The position numbers were made by a program, and so were the translations under genes. Source: Zygnema cylindricum (taxonomy: Eukaryota > Streptophyta > Zygnematophyceae > Zygnematales > Zygnemataceae). Taken from it: a stretch of 64,000 nucleotides of DNA. The DNA lies in NCBI GenBank assembly GCA_037447655.1, contig JBBHKE010002855.1, forward strand, positions 159,001 to 223,000, written 5' to 3'. Below, piece after piece: positions 1-12,300 of the stretch (the stretch's first letter is position 1; each line of letters opens with the position of its first letter). The notes beneath the pieces are model-generated. The model ran no database searches, was not told the DNA's origin, and saw only the letters and a list, made by a program, of their open reading frames with translations.

Positions 1-426
1 AGCTGTTGTGGTTGGGATGTCAGAGCAGCGCAGCTGCGATGTCAGACTAGCGCAGCATAGCAGCATAGCATCGCAACTTAGCAGCATAGCAACGTAGCAA
101 AACGTAGAGTGTACTGTATAGTTATAAAACCTTGTGTGGATAAGATGTAATTAATGAAGTGTGTCCACTTGTACATAGTTGACCAGCTGTAGTACCAGAT
201 TAACTAGCAAGTACCTAGTTTAAATAGCAAGTTGATTTAATGAAGAGACACTCTTTTTGGATGTAGACTTTTGACAACGAGCAAACAATCTTGTAATCTC
301 TTCCTAACTAATAAAACTCCATCTTTTCCTTGTGTGCACTGTGTGACCTTGTTGTTGCTCTGAGTGAATATTTAGGAATATTCCGATGTGCATCTTGGAC
401 GTGGTGTCTAGGTTAGTTCTTTTACA
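1..426 (+). repeat. Partial 5' LTR of gypsy A
   Basis: The last part of an LTR, ending ...TTTTACA at 426 immediately before the primer-binding site. The first 120 bp hold degenerate repeats built on GCAGCATAGCA. A second copy of the first 270 bp lies at 17282-17546, which shows this is a dispersed repeat. The true LTR start lies left of the window. Confidence 0.75.
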
Positions 427-427
427 T

Positions 428-439
428 TAGTATCGGAGC
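428..439 (+). other. Primer-binding site of gypsy A (tRNA-iMet 3' end)
   Basis: TAGTATCGGAGC matches the canonical plant PBS TGGTATCAGAGC (complement of the 3' end of initiator tRNA-Met) at 10 of 12 positions. It sits 1 bp after the LTR end. Confidence 0.65.
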
Positions 440-460
440 TATTCCTCGTGACTCGACAGT

Positions 461-2104
461 ATGGAAGGTCATCGTGTCTCCACAACTGATATGTTGGAGC
501 GAGTCCTTCGGGAATTGGAGAACGTCAGATTGCAGAACGCTCACTTGAGTGAAACCATCGCAACTTTGGAAACTCGTCTAGGTGGACAAGCACACGGAGG
601 CACAAAGAGAGATTCCTGGAGACCAAAGTTGAGATTGCCTAATGAGTTCGACCCTGCCAAACATAAGAATCTCGAGGCATGGTTGTTTTCGAGGGCAAAC
701 TATATCGAGAATTTCCCCATCCTGTCTGATCGTGAAAACATTTATTATGCAGGAGGTTTATTGAAGGGGGCAGCAACAGCGTGGTGGACGAAAATGGTGG
801 AAGATGGCGAGGTACCCGCTGAATGGACCTTGTTTATCCGTTTTCTTTCTGACTGCTGGCAACTTGTGAACAATGTCAAGGGCGCAAGGGTTAGAATTTT
901 TGTGTTGAGACAAAGTACCTCAGTATTAGAGTAAACACAACGATTCTTAGAATGCAAGGTTCAGATTCCAACGATGTCGAAGGACGAAGCGGTTGACCGA
1001 TATGTTAAGGGGCTCAAGGCTTTAATCCGACATGATTTGCAATCCTGGCTCGCATGGAAACAACGACTTCTAGCCTTTCTGCAATTATCCAATTTGAAGA
1101 ACGGACCAATTCAATTGACTCCACCCTTCGTAGATCCTATCATTTTGGATCGAGTAGTAGCGGAGGGGGTCGAAAAGATGATGGTCTGACCCCTATGGAG
1201 CTGGGAGCAATTAAGGAGGACGGGGAATCGGTCAACGAAATTAAAAGAAAGAAGTAGACCACTAAGAAGAAGACCAATAACCTGTCCCCCGAGGAGCTAA
1301 GAAGGAGAAGGCAAAATGGATTATGCTTCCAGTGTGGTTACTCGGACCATATGACCAGAGACTGCCCAAGGAGAAATGACCCCAGAAAAGGCAAACTCAA
1401 TGTCATGAGATTTGCTAGAAAATGGGGAGACCCATTAGTTTTTCAAGGAAAGATTGGGGGTAGCGTAATTCGCTTTTTGGTTGACTTTGGAGTATTGGGG
1501 AATTTCACCAACGAGAAGACAGTGAAGAAGTTGAAGTTGCCTCTCATAGTTTTTCTAGATCAGCAATCGGTCCAACTAACGGATGGCACCTCTATTGGAA
1601 TCATTCATCGCACAGCTCGACTGCGGGTTAGTTTGGGGAACTTTAATTGGTTAGAGACGCTCCAGGTATTACCGCTCGGGGATCATAAGGTAATATTCGA
1701 GAAGCCGTGGCTTCATAAGTGGAATCTGACCATTGACTGGAGGAACAACAGTATGAGGGTCAGAAAAGGCAAAAAAGAGTATGAGGTAAACATCGGAGTT
1801 GCTGGTAAAGGTTTGGAAAAGGGACGCCTACTTTCCACTTTACAGCTTAAGAGGGCACTCAAGAAAGGGGAAACAATTAGAATGGCGGTCGTACAACCCA
1901 TGGAGGAAGTCAAGGAGGGGATCCCGGAGGAGTGGACAAAAAAAGATCCCGAATTGGACTCAAAAGAGGGGACGAGGCCGGAAAGACTTCTGTTGAGGCC
2001 CCGAAAGCTGTGACAAATCTTCTCAAGGAGTAACTGATGCTTTTCCCTTGAAAATCTCGGAAGGTTTAGCTTCGAAACACGAAGTAGACCACAAAATTCA
2101 ACTA
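461..2104 (+). pseudogene. gag-pro: gypsy A gag-protease, broken
   Basis: Encodes the structural protein and aspartic protease of gypsy A. From ATG 461 the capsid-like region (with the AWWTKM and SVLE segments typical of Retrotrans_gag) is stopped by TAA at 932-934. It continues in frame through the region starting MSKDEAVDRYVKGLKAL, then shifts frame between about 1050 and 1185. The new frame carries the gypsy gag signature PMELGAI, a CCHC zinc knuckle at about 1324-1370 (C-F-Q-C-x4-H-x4-C) and a retropepsin-like domain. The catalytic Asp-Ser/Thr-Gly is replaced by Asp-Phe-Gly (in LVDFGVLG), so the protease would be inactive. The frame runs on until C1 interrupts it at 2105. Confidence 0.85.
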
Positions 2105-3086
2105 TGTAACTTTGAGATCTCCATTTGTACTTAGAGTAGGCAGCTTACCAAAAGCCCCTAGGATAGCCTCAATCCCTTAGTCTTGGTAAGAGTATTATTG
2201 ACACCGTGAAAGAACACAGACTGACCAGACCTCACCCATTAGAAGAGCAGACTCCCTTGAGTCTGCTACAAAAAGAGTCTTTGAATTTGCTCCGCTGAGC
2301 AGTTAATTATCAATGGTCAAAGATGACCTTTTATACAGCAGCACTCTGGGAGAGAGGCGGCTACTTCTAATTCTCCTAAGTCCTAAACCCTTCACTGCTC
2401 CCTCAACTACTGAGGTACGAAGCCAATCTAATCACATTACAGTACAGAAAGGTACTACGCCCGAAGTACTTTCTGTACGGCTATTATACGACATGGCCAA
2501 CAAGACGATGCCTCCCATATTCAAGTTCACCATGGTATGTCCCGAAGATGCCACTATCCAATGTCATGTTGCCACCTGTCACCTGGTGTGGCTGTGACCA
2601 CACCGCCAAATCGTCCATTCCACGATGCCAACTTCTTCCTCTGCCGTCTGATTGATATTGACCTTAATTTAGGGTCGTTATTTCCGACGTAACTCTATCT
2701 AACTATCTCTATGTGATTGTGGTCCGTTCGTCAATTAAATGAACTTATGTATTTCAATATTGTTAAGTAGATAATATACCCTATATACTTCAACACAGGT
2801 GCTAGGCTACATGGTAACGATACTAAGCTACTTAGACAGACGATAGGTACCAGGATCAAATCCTTGGTCCGTCAACCATTTTGGTAAGTTTACTTAAAAG
2901 GGCTGCCTTTTGACTCTAAGAGAAGCATAGGCAGCCATAGTTCCAACTTCCTCTCCAGCCTTTAGTGACTACGGCAAGTATGGGGCCAGAGAGAGAAGTT
3001 AGAAGCGGGCTACGTCTGCTTTTTCCTCCTAATTTTAGATAAATTAGAAAACCTAGAAAATACATAAGAAAACTTTAATTTCAACA
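2105..3086 (-). repeat. 3' LTR of copia C1
   Basis: 982 bp. Reads TGTTGAAATT...AAAGTTACA on the minus strand. The end proximal to U5 keeps ATG GAG ATC TCA AAG TTA CA, the LTR-encoded start of gag. A T-arm-like hairpin (around ACCAGGATCAAATCC) lies at about 2850-2867. Confidence 0.9.
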
Positions 3087-3104
3087 CTCCTCTTATTTTC
3101 TAGT

Positions 3105-6100
3105 CACTTTTACGTTTAAGTCCATCCTTCTCTCTGCAAAAAAATAATTTAGGAGAAGGCACAGGCTTTGTCATCATGTTTGCCACCATCTCACTGTCTG
3201 GTCTATATTGTAGACTTATTATTTTGTTCTACACCTTTTCCCTAACAAAGCTAAGCCTGATATCCATGTGCTTTGCTTTGAAGTGATGTTTGGGATAAGC
3301 AGCAATTGGAATTGCTGCTTAATTATCACATAATATTTTCTGAATTCCACTCTTAAGATGCCCTAATTCACCAAGCAAGGATTTGACCCACATCAATTCC
3401 TTCACAGCAGAGCAAGATGCCATATACTCTGCCTCCATGGTGGACTGAGCAATGACCTTTTTCTGCTTAATGCTCCAGCAACAATCACCATTCCCCACAT
3501 AGAACACATATCCAGATGTACATCTTCGCATCGGAGCATCCCCATAGCTGGCATCACTCTAAGTGGTGATGTCAGTATTTTCCTCACCCAGATGTAGCCA
3601 TAGATCCTCATTTCCTATGAGATATCTGAGGACCCTCTTAGCTGTTTCCCAATCCCTTTTGGTAGGAGCATTCACACTCCTACTTAGCACTCCTATAGTT
3701 GCTGCCAAATCCGATCTGGTACAATTCATGAAATAAATCAGAGAGCCCACGTCTTGTTTGTATGGGATAGTCTGCATAAACTTGTTCTTTTCTGGACCTA
3801 ATTCATCATCTAGAATTAGGATGTCTCCTTCCTCACTCCCCTCACTTCCCTTCTTAAGATCCATTGGAGTTTAACAACTGTTGGCTTTGTCTATCTGAAA
3901 TTTTGCCAACATGTTTCCAATCGCCTCTTTCTGAGTTTGTCTAATTATCTTTTTTTCTCTATCTCTCTCTACTTCTATTCCCAGAATATATTTTGCCTCT
4001 CCGATGTCTTTCATTTCAAATCTTCCTTTTAGATCTGTTTTTAGTTTGTTGATTTTCTTCATTAACTTACTAAGAACAAGCAAATCATCAATATAAATTG
4101 CAATAAAGATGACACCTTCCTTATCTTCAAAAATATAAATTGAATGATCTGAACTAATCCGGATGTGTCCCAGACCGGTAAGGAACTCATCAAGTATTTT
4201 GTTCTATTGTCTGGGGGCATGTTTCAAACTATAGAGAGATTTGATCAGCTGACATACCTTACTTTCCTGTCATTGTTCCACGACTCCTTCCGGTTGTCGC
4301 ATGAAGATCTACTCCTCTAGTTCTCCATGCAAGAAGGTTGTCTTGATATCTATCTGGTGTACTTCCATGTCTTTTGCAGATACTAGACTGAGAAGTATCC
4401 GGACCGAGGGAAATCTAACGACTGGAGCAAAGGTTTCTTCATAGTCTATTCCCTCTTTCTGAGTAAAACTTTTTGCAAGTAACCGGGCCTTATACTGCTC
4501 AATGGTATTGTCCGCATTCAGTTTTAATTTGAAAACCCACTCACATCCAATTGGTTTTCGATCAAGTGGAAAGTCCATCAACTCTCATGTATCAGCCGCC
4601 ATGATTGAAGCCATCTCTTCATTGATAGCCATCTTCCACCGATTTCTTTCCTGGCAGTTCATTGCCTTTTTATATGTTTTAGGTTCATCTGGGTGAGACA
4701 GTTTAGTTACCTTGTTGTTTACTTATTTCTCTTGAAGCCTATTGGTGCTTCTTCTCCCCCCCTCAAAATCTGCAGCTGGGAAAGATGGTTCACGTGGATT
4801 ATTTCGAATCGCCACGGTTTCTCCATTGTTCCTCGGATCCATATCCGTTTCCACGACGTCTTCCACTTCAGGCAATGGTGTCATCGGTGTTTCCAAGTCT
4901 AAGTCTTTCTCGTTCTGTTTTTAAATCTGGAAGAATATCATCCGATCCTGCAAGAGTATCATCTTCTTGGAGACTTAGATAGTTACGAAGATGAAAGTCA
5001 TCAGAATTGTCAGACTCAAATTTGATTCTTACTGGCTTTGAAGATTTAAAGGGATCTACCGACTTCCTTTTATCCATAACTACCAGGTGATTTACTAGAA
5101 TTAAATCTTCTCTCTTTAAATCATACACTCTATACCCTTTTACATCCTCATCATATCCAACCAAGTATCCGGGTTTCCCTTTTGGATCTAGTTTCCTGTA
5201 AGATTTATCTGTAACTAAACTGAAGACTTTACTACAAAACACCTTTAATTGAGATAGATCTGATTTTTGGCCGGTCCATCTCTCATATGGAGTTTGGCCT
5301 TCTACCGCCAAAGTTAGTACTTTATTTTTCAAATAATTAGCACAATTCATAGTTTCGGCCCAAAATCTTTTTTGTATCCTTTTATCTGACTTCATACTCT
5401 GGGCACTATCATTCAGTGTCCTATTTAATCTCTCGGCAACACCATTCTGTTCCGGGTTTTTTGGAACTGTCTTTTGATGTTGCAAACCATCCTATTTTAA
5501 GAACTCCTCAAACTGATTGGAGGTATATTCCCCTCCATTGCCACTTCTTAATCACTTTATTGGGGTCTCGTGAAGTTTCTCGGCCCATGCTTTAGATTGT
5601 TTGAAATACTGCGGAGTTTCTAATTTGTTTTTCAAAAAATATACCCGAAAGTACCGAGACCAATCATCGGTAATAGTTAACATAAATCTTTTCCCTCCGG
5701 GTGATGGCACTTTTGCCTGTCCCAAATTGTCTGTCTGTACCAAATCAAGAAATTTTTCTCCTTTATAGGTTGCTTCATTTGGAAATGGTAATCTATGTGC
5801 TTTACCCTGAGCACACCCACTGCAATCACTTAAATTCTCATTTTCACCAAAGCGTATCCTTTCAACCACTCCTATCTTTTTCATTTTTGTTAGCTCTTCT
5901 AGATTCACATGCCCAAGTCTCTTATGCCACAACATAATATCATTGACACTAGCATAGTAAAATTTGAGTTTTTCATTACTTAAAGCAAGTCTGAACATTC
6001 TTTGGCTACCTTTCTCAGCAGTTAAGTACACATCTTCCTCAAAGCTAGTTGTAAAAACTTCTTTTCTAGTGTTAGTTTCAAAACCTTTATCATCTAATAC

Positions 6101-6330
6101 AGATGTAGAGATAAGGTTTTTGTTTAAATCCGGAATAAACAATACACCGGAGAATGAAACTATTGAGGTTTTCCCTTCCAATATGACTTTCAGATCTACC
6201 GATCCTGCATAAGTAGTAGTAATTATCCTCCCAACCCCATATTCAATCTCTACTGTAGGAATCTTTCTCAGTTTAGTGAACAGATGCTTATCTGTGCACA
6301 TGTGTATGGAAGGACCTGAATCCATAATTT
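3105..6330 (-). pseudogene. pol: copia C1 protease-integrase-RT-RNase H, broken
   Basis: Minus-strand copia pol in several frames. Protease site at about 6325-6300 reads MDSGPSIHM (DSGAS in relatives). GAG-pre-integrase follows (WHKRLGHVNLEEL, then a CSGCAQGKAHRLPF zinc region), then the integrase core with TDNLG (TDIWG in relatives), TITDDWSRY and PEQNGVAERLNRT (catalytic Glu). The second catalytic Asp region falls in the broken stretch 5486-5551. RT (about 4700-3870) includes DRKPIGCEWVFKLKL, FTQKEGIDYEETFAPVVRF and a Tyr-Ile-Asp-Asp active site instead of Tyr-Val-Asp-Asp. RNase H (3864-3110) has MRRCTSGYVFYV and QSTMEAEYMASCSAVKEL. Stops at 4307, 3868 and 3549, and several frame changes, make it non-functional. 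Confidence 0.88.
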
Positions 6331-6340
6331 AACCCCCTTC

Positions 6341-7187
6341 ACCTTTCAATCCACCGAAAGCCACATTTTCTGCTTCCGTGGACTTTCGACTCTATCTTTG
6401 CCTCCCTCATGGATTCGTCAAGTCTCAGTTGGTGTGGGTTCTGGATCTGTTCTGGATCAGGATGGTTCTGTTTTCCAGTGGTCATTCTGCCTACTCGGAC
6501 GAGAGCGTACCAACTACCGGGTCCCCATCCACCTAGAGAGTCCGGCAGATCGTGTGCCAGTCCATAATGTTCTCATACTCATCAGGATTTCATGAGTAAG
6601 CAATGAACCTTGCCTTCTGGAATCTACTACAGGCCGCTCTTCAGAAAAGTATAGCCAGCTCATTGCAAAAATCGAGCATATTCTCTCCTTTGTGGAAGTA
6701 TCCATTGATCTTTTGCTCGGCCAACTTCTGTTCCTGAATCGTACCGCTCCAGTACATCTCTTTAAGCGCATCCCACAGATTGGATGCCCTTTCTACCTGC
6801 AAATGAGGACTTGCGAGTCCTTGTGTGAGATGACGGAGGATAAAATGCTTGGTCGCCATGTTGTTGTAGTCCCAGGTATCGATGTCATTCTCCTCATTGC
6901 TCGGAATAGGAGACATGAAAATAGAACCCGTTTCTATAGGTGTGGTTTTCTCTTTTTCTTTCCCTTTTTCCATCACGATGCTTTCTTCGTCTTCCGAGTC
7001 CAGTGATGGTAGTGGATCTGGTTTCCTAGCAAATCTGCTTCCTCCAAATCCTGGAGGGATAGAAAGACTGGATAGACCCTTTACTCACCCACTCACTATT
7101 CCCCAAAATCTTTTCTCACATAGGGCTCCTATCATCATACTCTCGCAGTAGATGAACCCAGTCCCATTGAATGTGGGCACCCTAGAG
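6341..7187 (-). pseudogene. gag: copia C1 gag, broken
   Basis: Copia gag relic. From the PBS the minus frame reads VMGPPSRVPTFNGTGFIY, continues through a charged linker rich in Lys and Glu, and enters the core segment NMATKHFILRHLTQGLASPH. It ends at NMLDFCNELAILF with a stop at about 6641. The zinc knuckle expected between here and the protease is not recognisable: about 300 bp of stop-filled sequence leads to the protease at 6325. The start codon in the 5' LTR has become ATA. Homologous to the gag genes of C2, C3 and C4. Confidence 0.8.
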
Positions 7188-7202
7188 GGTGGCCCCATAA
7201 CC
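7188..7202 (-). other. Half-tRNA primer-binding site of copia C1
   Basis: On the minus strand, GGTTATGGGGCCACC directly abuts the LTR. It matches the complement of the anticodon arm of plant initiator tRNA-Met (GGTTATGGGCCCACC) at 14 of 15 positions. Confidence 0.8.
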
Positions 7203-8198
7203 TGTAACTCTGAGACCTCTATTAGTACTCAGAGTAGGCAGCTTACCAGAAGCCCCTTAGATAGCCTCAATCCCTTATTCTTAGTATGAGTATTACTGAC
7301 ACCCTGACAGAATACAGACTGACTAGACCTCACCCTTTAGAAGAGCAGACTCTCTTGAGTCTACTACAAAAAGAGTCCTTGAATTTGCTCCGCTGAGCAG
7401 TTAATTATCAATGGTCAAGATGAACTTTTATAGGGAGCACTCTGGGAGAGAGGCGGCTACTTCTAATTCTCTTAAGTTTAAAACCCCTCTCTGATCCCTC
7501 TACTACTGAGGTACGGAGCCAATCTAATCACTTTACAGTACAAAAATGTACCCGGCTCAGAGTACTTTCTGTACGGCTATTGTACGACATGGCCAAGAAA
7601 ACGATGCATGCCAAATCCGAGTATGCCATGGTATGTTACGAAGATGTAACTATTTAATATCATGTTGCCACCTGTCACCTGGTGTGGCTGTGACCACACC
7701 GCCAAATCGTCTATTCCACGATGCCAACTTCTTCCTCTGCCGTCCGATTAATATCGGCCTTAATTCAGGGTCATTAAAAATACAAGTGGTATTTCTGACG
7801 TAACTCTATCTAACTATCTCTATGTGATTGTGGTTCGTTCGTCAGTTAAATGAACTTATGTATTTCCATATTGTTAAGTAGATAATCTACCCTATATACT
7901 TCAACAGAGGTGCTAGGCTACATGGTAACGATATTAGGCTAGTTAGACAGATGGTAGGTACGAGGATCAAATCTTGGGTTCGTCAACCATTTTGGTAAGT
8001 TTACCAAAAATGACTGCCTTTTTACTCTAAGAGAAGTATAGGTAGCCATGGCTATAGCTTCCTCTCCAGCCTTCAGTGCTTACGGCAAATATGGGGCCAG
8101 AGAGAGAAGTTAGAAGCAAGCTGCCTTTGCATTTTCCTCCTTATTTTAGATCAATTAAGAAACCTAGAAAATACATAAGAAAACTTTTAATTTTAATA
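7203..8198 (-). repeat. 5' LTR of copia C1
   Basis: 996 bp, clearly homologous to 2105-3086. The TG...CA ends have decayed at one end (the plus strand reads ...TTTTAATA instead of ...TTTCAACA). The gag start codon inside this LTR is mutated to ATA, whereas the 3' LTR keeps ATG, so this copy could not start gag normally. Confidence 0.9.
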
Positions 8199-10014
8199 AA
8201 CTTTTCCCGGGAGCAGTGCCCCCAACCAACAGGATGTATAAGATAAGTTATACCGAGTTAGATGAACTGAAAAAGCAACTTTCGAAGTTGGTCGAGGCTG
8301 GAATCATGGAACAGAGCAAATCATCTATGGGGCCCCCGTTTCATTTTGTGTCCAAGAAAGATGGAGGCTTTCGTATGTGTGTGGACTACCGAGCGCTAAA
8401 TAAATTAAGGGTCAAAAACTTCGACTCCCTTCCCAAGTTCGATGAATTGTTTTAGTGACTAAGGGGTACTAGGTATTTCTCTAATATATAATTGCGTAGT
8501 GGATACCACCAGATTCGAGTTGTAGAGGAAGATGTGGGGAAAACTGCGTTCAGGACGCGGTATGGTCATTTTCAATTCCTAGTCATGCCGTTTGGATTGA
8601 CTAATGCCCACGCTACCTTCATGCACTTGATGAATTCTATCTTCCAGCAATATCTGGACGCATTCGCAGTAGTCTTCTTGGACGACATCTTAGTGTATAT
8701 TGAAACAATAGAGGAACATGTCTAACACCTAAGAACCATGTTACAGATCCTAAGGGAGAATAAGTTGTACGCTAAAATGAGAAAAAATGAGTTTTTGAAG
8801 GAAGAGATGGCGTTTTTAGGCCATGTGGTCAATCGAAATGCAATCCCAGTCGACCCCAACAAAACTAAGGCATTCAAGGAGTGGCTGCCACCAAAAAATA
8901 TCACGGAGTTGAGGAGCATCATTGGGCTATGCTGCTACCATCGACGGTTCGTGGAGGGATTTGCAAAAATCGCCGCACCACTCACAGATTTGCACAAAAA
9001 TGAAGTGCCTTATGAGTGGAAGACAGTACATGAGGAAGCCTTTAACACGCTATAGAAGCGGTTGGTTACCGCCCCTGTGTTAGTGGTTCCCAATCTGGAG
9101 TTACCTTGGACAATAATCACTGACGCGAGTGATACGGCTATTGGAGCAATTCTTATGCAAGATCACGGAAAAGGCGTACAACCCATCGCCTACGATAGTC
9201 GTAAACTTAAGGCAGAGGAACTTAATTGGGCCACTCACGAGAACGAAACGATAGCCATCATTAATATGTTAGAAGTTTGGAAGTGTTACGTTCAAGGGAA
9301 ACAGATCACTCTGATTACTGATCACCATGCGTTACAATATCTACAAACACATCCGAAGTTATCTAAGAAGCAGGCTAGATGGATGCCATTCCAACAAACT
9401 TTCGGACCGGAGTTAACCATCGAATACAAACCCGGTAAAACAAATCCTGCTGATGTGTTGTGAAGGAGATCAGGTGTTGCTACGCTGACCGCGGCCGATC
9501 CATCGCTGTTATTGTAAAAGCGCATGGAGGAAGTTGTGTAGGCGGATACTATGGCAGCCGATCGACTTTACGACCACAAAGTCAACACTGTCACAAGTAC
9601 GGTGCAAGTGGACGAAAACTGACTAGACTCAATTAAGGTTGCATGCTCAGATGACGACACAATTGCATGGCTCATCAAAAGAAAGATATAGGTTCAAACT
9701 GCCAATGGCATGTGGCAGTACAAACCGAGTGAGACAACCCGATTGTATATTCAGACAAATCAAGAGTTACGACATACTATCCTACAATTAAGCCATGACG
9801 AACCCCTAAGCGGACACTTTGGGCGAGACAAAACTACAACACGAGTTGCCGAAGCGTATAATTGGCTAAATATAACAAATGATATTGTGGAGTATGTCCG
9901 AACTTGTGACTCTTGCAACAGGAATAAAGCGGATCCTGGTCGTCAAGAATCTTGCAAACTTTCCCCACACCATCCGCCTCTTAGGAAGCAATCTCAAGTG
10001 GATTACTTTACTTT
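8199..10014 (+). pseudogene. pol: gypsy A RT-RNase H-integrase (N-terminal), broken
   Basis: Continuation of gypsy A after C1. RT begins at FPGAVPPTNRMYKI, with FRMCVDYRALNK at about 8370 and active site FLDDILVY at about 8680. Frames or stops break it near 8452, 8724 and 9054. RNase H follows (ITDASDTAIGAILMQ, then HENETIAIINMLEVWK and ITDHHALQYL) to a stop at 9461. A degraded linker leads to the integrase HHCC zinc finger at about 9780-9950 (SHDEPLSGHFGRDK ... CDSCNRNK). The catalytic DDE core is missing because the element is cut off at about 10014. Confidence 0.88.
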
Positions 10015-10388
10015 TTGAAGAGCAAAGGAGTCTCGAAATGACATAAACTTTTCACACTATAAATTGTTACCTTTGAGAGCTTATCAATTTTGCTGTTGCA
10101 AAATTTATCGTTGAATCTTAACTATGAGAGCTTTCAATTTTGATGTTGCAAAGTTTGTACAGAAATGTTTACATTTTTGCACCAATGTTTGGGAAATTGA
10201 AGAACTGAATTTGTACTAACTTACTTTCAATGTCTTATTGATTTTCTGATTTTGATTTTTTTTTTTTGATGGATTTGTTAGGTAGGGGAAGTCTTGGATT
10301 AGAGCAAACTGAAGACTTCAAATCTGCAGCAAATTTCTTTTGGAAATAATATTCTATCTTTCTTTTTGTTTGATTTCATTTTGTGATA

Positions 10389-11580
10389 ATGGCAAATTCT
10401 GCATGGACACATAAAATGTAGAATGCCTTGAATGTGTTGAAGAAGCGTAGTGTGAAATTGGTCAAAAGATTTAATAGTTAGGCTGCTGTAGTAGATGAAA
10501 CAATTTCTGAAATGAATAGTGAATTGAAGAATGTTAAAGAAAATAGAAATGTCTCAAATCAGAAATTGGATGAACTAATTATTCTAATTCACTCCAGAAA
10601 TGAAGTAAATGACCAAAAGGGCGAAAGTAGTAAGAGGAATGCCAATTTTAGGGAAGATGATCACGATAGACCTAAGAAGAAAAGATCTAAAATTGTCTAT
10701 CAGTGAACCACCATCCTTTGATGGTAATAAAATTGATGAGTTAGATGCATCAATTTTTCATATGGAGTATTATTTGGAATCTAGAAATTGTGATCGTGAT
10801 GATTACACTTCATTTGTTGTTAGCTATTTGAAAGATGATGCTCAAATTGTGTATTACAATGAAAGAAGGTCGAATTTGATCCCTGATAATGCTCGTTGGT
10901 AAGCTTTTAAGATCGCGATCAAATTGCGTTTCTTGTTTGTCCCTTATAAATACAGAATGAAAGAAAAGTGGTTGAATTGTAAGCACACTAGATCTGTAAA
11001 AGATTATATTGTGGATTTTGACTCATCTAACATTCATGTCATAAATTTAACTAATGAAATGGCTAAGTTGCATTTCTTGAACTATCTAAATCATATACTG
11101 AAATGAGAACTGAAACATCAAAAGTTTATTAATTTGAATAAATTACAAAATAACTCATTAGAATTAGAGGATCAATTGGAATATAATCGGGAAACTTGAT
11201 CACTCAGAGATAATTTGAATCAAGTATCAGAGTGGGGTGGGGAGGAATATATAGAAGAGCGTATGAATGCGACCCTGGTGAATAGGCATAATATCTTCAG
11301 GGGAAATCAAACACGTGGACATAGTGTTAATGCAATAAAAAAATTTCACAATAGAGGGGGCTACATTAAGAGTTCTAAATGAGCATTAATGCTCAAAAAC
11401 CTAATCTTACCATTCCCACATGCACTATCTGTTAAAAAAAGGGTCATAAGGGCATTTGATTGTGCATAACTTAAGAAGATTAATTGTTATAATTGTAGAG
11501 AGGAGGGACATTTCAGTAGTTAAATGCAGAGGTCTAGATCATTAAGCTAAGGACTGTAGAGATAAGGGATCTCTTAAAAC
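10389..11580 (+). pseudogene. gag: chromovirus B gag, broken
   Basis: Starts at ATG 10389 but stops within 12 codons. Homology with element E shows the frame continuing: coiled-coil-like N-terminus (NALNVLKKRSVKLVKRF, about 10420), then FDGNKIDELDASIFHMEYYL at about 10720, then a capsid segment with VIDFDSSNIHV-type sequence near 11015. A C-terminal zinc-knuckle cluster at about 11420-11560 has lost several Cys and His to stops; three knuckles can be recognised by alignment to E. Frames change near 10700, 10900 and 11110. Unlike copia gag in this window, the start lies about 370 bp inside the element. Confidence 0.82.
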
Positions 11581-11889
11581 AATTGATGTCAATAAAGGTC
11601 TTCGAAAGATATTCGATTTTACCTAGTTGAGCAAGAAGCCTAGGAGGTGGGAAACGGAAAAGACTAGCTGAAATTCCTCAGTTGAGTCAACTAAATCTAG
11701 AGGTTAACGAGTTAACTTTAGAGGGCAAGTTAATGAATAAAAAGGCTACGATAGCTAAATTTATTATGATACTAATTACACTCTATAGTTTGAATAATCT
11801 TTGTGATGAAACTCTTAACATTAGACCTATGTTATGACTGTAAAGTAACGATGACACCAGACACATTTTAATCAAATTCGAGTCTTTAG

Positions 11890-12300
11890 CGGAAGGGAAA
11901 CCATTAAGAGTTATGGTAGATTCAGGTACTACACATAATTTTATTTCACATAAGTTTGTAGAGGAAAATAAAATTCCTACAGTCATAAGGGAAAAATCTT
12001 TGGATGTACAGGTGGCAAATGGTAATAAATCCACATTAGATTTACAAACGGACACAATAGTAGTTAATATCTACGGTAATAAATTGGAAGTTGTGTGTGA
12101 AATAATAAATTTGGGTAGTGAGGATCTAATACTGGGAAAGCCCTGGTTAACATACCATAACCCTCAAATAAATTGGGAAACTAACACCTTGAGAGTGAAT
12201 CTGAGATTGGCTGGAAGGTTTTGCAAGCATTACCTCTGAAGAAGTTGCATAGGAACCATATAAATAACATAACCAAATTGGGAGTGGAAGGTTTGATTTT
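11890..12300 (+). pseudogene. pro: chromovirus B aspartic protease domain
   Basis: Retropepsin-like domain in one open stretch (11913-12239). LRVMVDSGTTHNFISHKF carries an intact Asp-Ser-Gly active site, and the flap and C-terminal part end in LILGKPWLTYHNPQINW, the usual ILG-x-PWL of gypsy proteases. The frame breaks at 12238 in front of the segment KKLHRNHIN that precedes RT. This is the domain missing from element E. Confidence 0.85.

Larger units (their letters stand above)
2105..8198 (-). mobile_element. Ty1/copia retrotransposon C1 (minus strand), nested in gypsy A
   Basis: Copia element with both LTRs (2105-3086 and 7203-8198), half-tRNA-type PBS (7188-7202), gag, then protease-integrase-RT-RNase H in copia order on the minus strand, and a purine tract (read on minus, AATAAGAGGAG) next to the 3' LTR. 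The flanks AACTA (2100-2104) and AACTT (8199-8203) form a 5-bp target-site duplication with one mismatch. About 6.1 kb long, a normal size for a copia element. All genes carry stops or frameshifts. Inserted into the protease-RT linker of gypsy A. Confidence 0.93.
1..10014 (+). mobile_element. Ty3/gypsy retrotransposon A, split by copia C1 and 3'-truncated
   Basis: Remnant of a Ty3/gypsy element read on the plus strand: partial 5' LTR (1-426), Met-type primer-binding site, gag, protease (461-2104), then RT, RNase H and the N-terminal part of integrase (8199-10014). The two halves are separated by copia C1 (2105-8198). When C1 is removed the reading frame continues across the join, from a His-Glu-Val-Asp-His-Lys-Ile-Gln-Leu stretch into Phe-Pro-Gly-Ala, which is the linker expected just before gypsy RT. 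The element ends abruptly after the integrase zinc finger, where sequence of chromovirus B begins. The short shared string TACTTTA at the join suggests illegitimate recombination. No 3' LTR is present. The order gag-PR-RT-RH-INT is diagnostic of Ty3/gypsy. Confidence 0.9.
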
